Source of the DNA: Puccinia triticina
Lineage: Eukaryota; Basidiomycota; Pucciniomycetes; Pucciniales; Pucciniaceae
Assembly (NCBI RefSeq): GCF_026914185.1
Contig: NC_070561.1
Location: forward strand, 7,378,001-7,442,000
Direction of reading: 5' to 3'
DNA length: 64,000 nt
Shown here: one piece after another, positions 57,101 through 64,000 of the stretch
Layout: every line of letters starts with the position of its first letter
Position numbering within the stretch: the stretch's first letter is position 1
Position numbers and translations under genes: made by a program
The notes under the pieces: model-generated
Seen by the model: only the letters and a program-made list of their open reading frames with translations
Databases searched by the model: none
Told to the model about the DNA's origin: nothing

Positions 57101-60100
57101 CTTTGGCACACTCCTGGGAACGGAGTGTGCTTTGGCACACTCCTGGGAACGGAGTGTGCTTTGGCACACTCCTGGGAACGGAGTGTGCTTTGGCACACTC
57201 CTACAACAGAGTGTGCTTTGGCACACTCCTGGAACAGAGTGTGCTTTGGCACACTCCTGGGAACGGAGTGTGCTTCAGCACACTCCTACAACAGAGTGTG
57301 CTTTGGCACACTCCTAGAACAGAGTGTGCTTTGGCACACTCCTACAACAGAGTGTGCTTTGGCACACTCCTAGAATTTGGCACACTCCTAGAATTTGGCA
57401 CACTCCTAGAACAGAGTGTGCTTTGGCACACTCCTGGGAACGGAGTGTGCTTTGGCACACTCCTACAGCAGAGTGTGCTTTGGCACACTCCTAGAACAGA
57501 ATGTGCTTTGGCACACTCCTACAACAGAGTGTGCTTTGGCACACTCCTAGGAACGGAGTGTGCCAAAGCACACTCCTAGGAACAGAGTGTGCCAAGGCAC
57601 CCTCCTAGGAACGGAGTGTACTTTGGCACACTCCTAGGAACGGAGTGCGCTTTGGCACACTCCTAGGAACGGAGTGTGCTTTGGCCCACCCCTGGGAACG
57701 GAGTGCGCTTTGGCACACTCCTAGGAACGGAGTGCGCTTTGGCACACTCCTAGGAACAGAGTGCGCTTTGGCACACTCCTAGGAACAGAGTGCGCATTGG
57801 CACACTCCTAGGAACGGAGTGCGCTTTGGCACACTCCTAGGAACAGAGTGCGCTTTGGCACACTCCTAGGAACAGAGTGTGCCAAGGCACCCTCCTAGGA
57901 ACGGAGTGTACTTTGGCACACTCCTAGGAACGGAGTGCGCTTTGGCACACTCCTAGGAACGGAGTGTGCTTTGGCACACTCCTGGGAACGGAGTGCGCTT
58001 TGGCACACTCCTAGGAACGGAGTGCGCTTTGGCACACTCCTAGGAACGGAGTGCGCTTTGGGACACTCCTAGGAACAGAGTGCGCTTTGGGACACTCCTA
58101 GGAACGGAGTGCGCTTTGGCACACTCCTAGGAACGGAGTGCGCTTTGGCACACTCCTAGGAACGGAGTGTGCTTTGGCACACTCCTGGGAACGGAGTGTG
58201 CTTTGGCACAATCCTACAACAGAGTGTGCTTTGGCAGACTCCTAGAACAGAGTGTGCTTTTGCACACTCCTAGGAACAAAGTGCGCTTTGGCACACTCCT
58301 AGGAACGGAGTGCGCTTTGGCACACTCCTAGGAACGGAGTGCCTTTTGGGACACTCCTAGGAACAGAGTGCGCTTTGGGACACTCCTAGGAACGGAGTGC
58401 GCTTTGGCACACTCCTAGGAACGGAGTGCGCTTTGGCACACTCCTAGGAACGGAGTGTGCTTTGGCACACTCCTGGGAACGGAGTGTGCTTTGGCACAAT
58501 CCTACAACAGAGTGTGCTTTGGCAGACTCCTAGAACAGAGTGTGCTTTTGCACACTCCTAGGAACAAAGTGCGCTTTGGCACACTCCTAGGAACGGAGTG
58601 CGCTTTGGCACACTCCTAGGAACAGAGTGCGCTTTGGCACACTCCTAGGAACGGAGTGTGCTTTGGCACACTCCTGGGAACGGAGTGTGCTTTGGCACAC
58701 TCCTGGGAACGGAGTGTGCTTTGGCACACTCCTGGGAACGGAGTGTGCTTTGGCAAACACCTGGGAACGGAGTGTGCTTTTGCACACTCCTGGGAACAGA
58801 GTGTGCTTTTGCACACTCCTAGGAACAAAGTGTGCTTTGGCACACTCCTAGGAACGGAGTGTGCTTTGGCACACTTCTAGAGTGGAGTGTGCTTTGGCAC
58901 ACTCCTGGGAATGGAGTGTGCTTTGGCACACTCCTGGGAACGGAGTGTGCTTTGGCACACTCCTATGACGGAGTGTGCTTTGGCACACTCCTATGACGGA
59001 GTGTGCTTTGGCACACTCCTAGGAACGGAGTGTGCTTTGGCACACTCCTGGGAACGGAGTGTGCTTTGGCACCCTCCTGGGAACGGAGTGTGCTTTTGCA
59101 CACTCCTGGGAACAGAGTGTGCTTTTGCACACTCCTAGGAACGAAGTGTGCTTTGGCACACTCCTAGGAACGGAGTGTGCTTTGGCACACTCCTAGGAAC
59201 GGAGTGTGCTTTGGCACACTCCTAGGAACGGAGTGTGCTTTGGCACACTCCTAGGAACGGAGTGTGCTTTGGCACACTCCTAGGAACGGAGTGTGCTTTG
59301 GCACACTCCTAGGAACGGAGTGTGCTTTGGCACACTCCTAGGAACGGAGTGTGCTTTGGCACACTCCTAGGAACGGAGTGTGCTTTGGCACACTCCTAGG
59401 AAAGGAGTGTGCTTTGGCACACTCCTAGGAACGGAGTGTGCTTTGGCACACTCCTAGGAACGGAGTGTGCTTTGGCACACTCCTAGGAACGGAGTGTGCT
59501 TTGGCACACTCCTAGGAACGGAGTGTGCTTTGGCACACTCCTAGGAACGGAGTGTGCTTTGGCACACTCCTAGGAACGGAGTGTGCTTTGGCACACTCCT
59601 AGGAACGGAGTGTGCTTTGGCACACTCCTAGGAACGGAGTGTGCTTTGGCACACTCCTAGGAACGGAGTGTGCTTTGGCACACTCCTGGGAACGGAGTGT
59701 GCTTTGGCACACTCCTGGGAAGGGAGTGTGCTTTGGCACACTCCTGGGAACGGAGTGTGCTTTGGCACACTCCTGGGAACGGAGTGTGCTTTTGCACACT
59801 CCTGGGAACGGAGTGCGCTTTGGCACACTCCTAGGAACGGAGTGCACTTTGGCACACTCCTAGGAACGGAGTGCGCTTTGGCACAATCCAAGGAAAGGAG
59901 TGTGCTTTGGCACACTCCTGGGAATGGAGTGTGCTTTGGCACACTCCTAGAGTGGAGTGTGCTTTGGCACACTCCTAGAGTGGAGTGTGCTTTGGCACAC
60001 TCCTAGAGTGGAGTGTGCTTTGGCACACTCCTGGGAATGGAGTGTGCTTTGGCACACTCCTGGGAACGGAGTGTGCTTTGGCACACTCCTGGGAACGGAG

Positions 60101-63100
60101 TGTGCTTTGGCACACTCCTATGACGGAGTGTGCGTTGGCACACTCCTATGACGGAGTGTGCTTTGGCACACTCCTATGACGGAGTGTGCTTTGGCACACT
60201 CCTAGGAACGGAGTGTGCTTTGGCACACTCCTGGGAACGGAGTGTGCTTTGGCACCCTCCTGGGAACGGAGTGTGCTTTTGCACACTCCTGGGAACAGAG
60301 TGTGCTTTTGCACACTCCTAGGAACAAAGTGTGCTTTGGCACACTCCTAGGAACGGAGTGTGCTTTGGCACACTCCTAGGAACGGAGTGTGCTTTGGCAC
60401 ACTCCTAGGAACGGAGTGTGCTTTGGCACACTCCTAGGAACGGAGTGTGCTTTGGCACACTCCTAGGAACGGAGTGTGCTTTGGCACACTCCTAGGAACG
60501 GAGTGTGCTTTGGCACACTCCTAGGAACGGAGTGTGCTTTGGCACACTCCTAGGAACGGAGTGTGCTTTGGCACACTCCTAGGAACGGAGTGTGCTTTGG
60601 CACACTCCTAGGAAAGGAGTGTGCTTTGGCACACTCCTAGGAACGGAGTGTGCTTTGGCACACTCCTAGGAACGGAGTGTGCTTTGGCACACTCCTAGGA
60701 ACGGAGTGTGCTTTGGCACACTCCTAGGAACGGAGTGTGCTTTGGCACACTCCTAGGAACGGAGTGTGCTTTGGCACACTCCTAGGAACGGAGTGTGCTT
60801 TGGCACACTCCTGGGAAGGGAGTGTGCTTTGGCACACTCCTGGGAACGGAGTGTGCTTTGGCACACTCCTGGGAACGGAGTGTGCTTTGGCACACTCCTG
60901 GGAAGGGAGTGTGCTTTGGCACACTCCTGGGAACGGAGTGTGCTTTGGCACACTCCTGGGAACGGAGTGTGCTTTTGCACACTCCTGGGAACGGAGTGCG
61001 CTTTGGCACACTCCTAGGAACGGAGTGCACTTTGGCACACTCCTAGGAACGGAGTGCGCTTTGGCACAATCCAAGGAAAGGAGTGTGCTTTGGCACACTC
61101 CTGGGAATGGAGTGTGCTTTGGCACACTCCTAGAGTGGAGTGTGCTTTGGCACACTCCTAGAGTGGAGTGTGCTTTGGCACACTCCTAGAGTGGAGTGTG
61201 CTTTGGCACACTCCTGGGAATGGAGTGTGCTTTGGCACACTCCTGGGAACGGAGTGTGCTTTGGCACACTCCTGGGAATGGAGTGTGCTTTGGCACACTC
61301 CTGGGAACGGAGTGTGCTTTGGCACACTCCTGGGAACGGAGTGTGCTTTGGCACACTCCTATGACGGAGTGTGCTTTGGCACACTCCTATGACGGAGTGT
61401 GCGTTGGCACACTCCTATGACGGAGTGTGCTTTGGCACACTCCTATGACGGAGTGTGCTTTGGCACACTCCTAGGAACGGAGTGTGCTTTGGCACCCTCC
61501 TGGGAACGGAGTGTGCTTTTGCACACTCCTGGGAACAGAGTGTGCTTTTGCACACTCCTAGGAACAAAGTGTGCTTTGGCACACTCCTAGGAACGGAGTG
61601 TGCTTTGGCACACTCCTAGGAACGGAGTGTGCTTTGGCACACTCCTAGGAACGGAGTGTGCTTTGGCACACTCCTAGGAACGGAGTGTGCTTTGGCACAC
61701 TCCTAGGAACGGAGTGTGCTTTGGCACACTCCTAGGAACGGAGTGTGCTTTGGCACACTCCTAGGAACGGAGTGTGCTTTGGCACACTCCTAGGAACGGA
61801 GTGTGCTTTGGCACACTCCTAGGAACGGAGTGTGCTTTGGCACACTCCTAGGAACGGAGTGTGCTTTGGCACACTCCTAGGAACGGAGTGTGCTTTGGCA
61901 CACTCCTAGGAACGGAGTGTGCTTTGGCACACTCCTAGGAACGGAGTGTGCTTTGGCACACTCCTAGGAACGGAGTGTGCTTTGGCACACTCCTAGGAAC
62001 GGAGTGTGCTTTGGCACACTCCTAGGAACGGAGTGTGCTTTGGCACACTCCTAGGAACGGAGTGTGCTTTGGCACACTCCTAGGAACGGAGTGTGCTTTG
62101 GCACACTCCTAGGAACGGAGTGTGCTTTGGCACACTCCTAGGAACGGAGTGTGCTTTGGCACACTCCTAGGAACGGAGTGTGCTTTGGCACACTCCTAGG
62201 AACGGAGTGTGCTTTGGCACACTCCTAGGAACGGAGTGTGCTTTGGCACACTCCTAGGAACGGAGTGTGCTTTGGCACACTCCTAGGAACGGAGTGTGCT
62301 TTGGCACACTCCTAGGAACGGAGTGTGCTTTGGCACACTCCTAGGAACGGAGTGTGCTTTGGCACACTCCTGGGAAGGGAGTGTGCTTTGGCACACTCCT
62401 GGGAACGGAGTGTGCTTTGGCACACTCCTGGGAACGGAGTGTGCTTTGGCACTCCTAGGAACGGAGTGTGCTTTGGCACACTCCTAGGAACGGAGTGTGC
62501 TTTGGCACACTCCTAGGAACGGAGTGTGCTTTGGCACACTCCTAGGAACGGAGTGTGCTTTGGCACACTCCTAGGAACGGAGTGTGCTTTGGCACACTCC
62601 TAGGAACGGAGTGTGCTTTGGCACACTCCTGGGAACGGAGTGTGCTTTGGCACACTCCTGGGAACGGAGTGTGCTTTGGCACACTCCTGGGAACGGAGTG
62701 TGCTTTGGCACACTCCTGGGAACGGAGTGTGCTTTGGCACACTCCTGGGAACGGAGTGTGCTTTGGCACACTCCTGGGAAGGGAGTGTGCTTTGGCACAC
62801 TCCTGGGAACGGAGTGTGCTTTGGCACACTCCTGGGAACGGAGTGTGCTTTTGCACACTCCTGGGAACGGAGTGCGCTTTGGCACACTCCTAGGAACGGA
62901 GTGCACTTTGGCACACTCCTAGGAACGGAGTGCGCTTTGGCACAATCCAAGGAAAGGAGTGTGCTTTGGCACACTCCTGGGAATGGAGTGTGCTTTGGCA
63001 CACTCCTAGAGTGGAGTGTGCTTTGGCACACTCCTAGAGTGGAGTGTGCTTTGGCACACTCCTAGAGTGGAGTGTGCTTTGGCACACTCCTGGGAATGGA

Positions 63101-64000
63101 GTGTGCTTTGGCACACTCCTGGGAACGGAGTGTGCTTTGGCACACTCCTGGGAACGGAGTGTGCTTTGGCACACTCCTATGACGGAGTGTGCGTTGGCAC
63201 ACTCCTATGACGGAGTGTGCTTTGGCACACTCCTATGATGGAGTGTGCTTTGGCACACTCCTAGGAACGGAGTGTGCTTTGGCACACTCCTGGGAACGGA
63301 GTGTGCTTTGGCACCCTCCTGGGAACGGAGTGTGCTTTTGCACACTCCTGGGAACAGAGTGTGCTTTTGCACACTCCTAGGAACAAAGTGTGCTTTGGCA
63401 CACTCCTAGGAACGGAGTGTGCTTTGGCAAACTCCTAGGAACGGAGTGTGCTTTGGCACACTCCTAGGAACGGAGTGTGCTTTGGCACACTCCTAGGAAC
63501 GGAGTGTGCTTTGGCACACTCCTAGGAACGGAGTGTGCTTTGGCACACTCCTAGGAACGGAGTGTGCTTTGGCACACTCCTAGGAGCGGAGTGTGCTTTG
63601 GCACACTCCTAGGAACGGAGTGTGCTTTGGCACACTCCTAGGAACGGAGTGTGCTTTGGCACACTCCTAGGAACGGAGTGTGCTTTGGCACACTCCTAGG
63701 AACGGAGTGTGCTTTGGCACACTCCTAGGAACAGAGTGTGCTTTGGCACACTCCTAGGAACGGAGTGTGCTTTGGCACACTCCTGGGAAGGGAGTGTGCT
63801 TTGGCACACTCCTGGGAACGGAGTGTGCTTTGGCACACTCCTGGGAACGGAGTGTGCTTTTGCACACTCCTGGGAACGGAGTGCACTTTGGCACACTCCT
63901 AGGAACGGAGTGCACTTTGGCACACTCCTAGGAACGGAGTGCGCTTTGGCACAATCCAAGGAAAGGAGTGTGCTTTGGCACACTCCTGGGAATGGAGTGT
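51123..64000. repeat. 29-bp hairpin satellite array, about 440 units, continuing past the window
   Basis: Head-to-tail monomers of 29 bases (28 in the TATGAC variants that dominate the first about 300 bases). Each contains GGAGTGTGC, TTTG, GCACACTCC, a perfect 9-bp-arm hairpin with a 4-base loop, joined by a short linker (TAGGAAC, TGGGAAC, TATGAC, TAGAGT or TAGAACA). Frames stay open on both strands because the monomer has no stops, giving 29-residue peptide repeats such as ECALAHSWERSVLWHTP; these are not genes. Homogeneous runs (52130-52560, 61580-62380) alternate with mixed blocks that recur in the same order. Confidence 0.97.

Noticed and set aside
51123..64000. Dozens of open frames of 60-210 codons on both strands encoding 29-residue repeats
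   Set aside because: They exist in all frames because the 29-bp monomer has no stop codon. Mirror frames overlap completely and there is no start, codon or splice signal favouring one.
51123..64000. CRISPR-like array
   Set aside because: The units are contiguous with no unique spacers, the context is eukaryotic and there are no cas genes.

Overview
This is eukaryotic, almost certainly fungal, DNA. Genes are split by short GT-AG introns of about 70-140 bases, and the sequence is dominated by transposable elements. The mix of element types and a partial DUF6589-like gene point to a rust fungus (Pucciniales, Basidiomycota). That placement is inference from family resemblance. There are no bacterial operons, ribosome binding sites, rRNA genes or CRISPR arrays. 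I recognise few host genes: a GC-rich Zrg17-like zinc transporter (1567-4140), two paralogous secreted proteins (5452-6458 and 16407-17420), a damaged COP9 signalosome subunit 1 gene (about 40826-42180, minus), a GC-rich low-complexity reading frame of unknown function (about 30800-31774, minus) and one tRNA-like locus (12172-12245, minus).

Layout. 1-8.5 kb: zinc transporter, secreted protein A, truncated DUF6589-like gene. 8.5-19.6 kb: a field of small DNA transposons, many with target-site duplications (TSDs), around secreted protein B. 19.7-27.8 kb: an old repeat family in inverted copies; one copy is split by a 3.7-kb LTR retrotransposon (20803-24546), and arrays of a GACCGGT-rich minisatellite lie beside it. 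27977-28876: a large modular foldback transposon. 30.4-31.8 kb: tyrosine-recombinase remnant abutting a GC-rich reading frame. 32030-38978: a young Ty3/gypsy chromovirus-type element with almost identical LTRs, broken by a nested solo LTR and by point lesions. 40.8-42.2 kb: CSN1-like gene. 43112-43578: inverted-repeat element. 44523-51122: a complete Ty1/copia element inserted in the edge of a satellite. 51123-64000 (window end): about 12.9 kb of a 29-bp satellite whose every unit carries a 9-bp-arm hairpin.

The genes do not form a pathway. The zinc transporter would load zinc into the secretory pathway, and the secreted pair are effector candidates. The most informative content is the insertion history: paralogous empty sites inside this one window prove the ends of an LTR element and two MITEs, and TSDs define several more elements.
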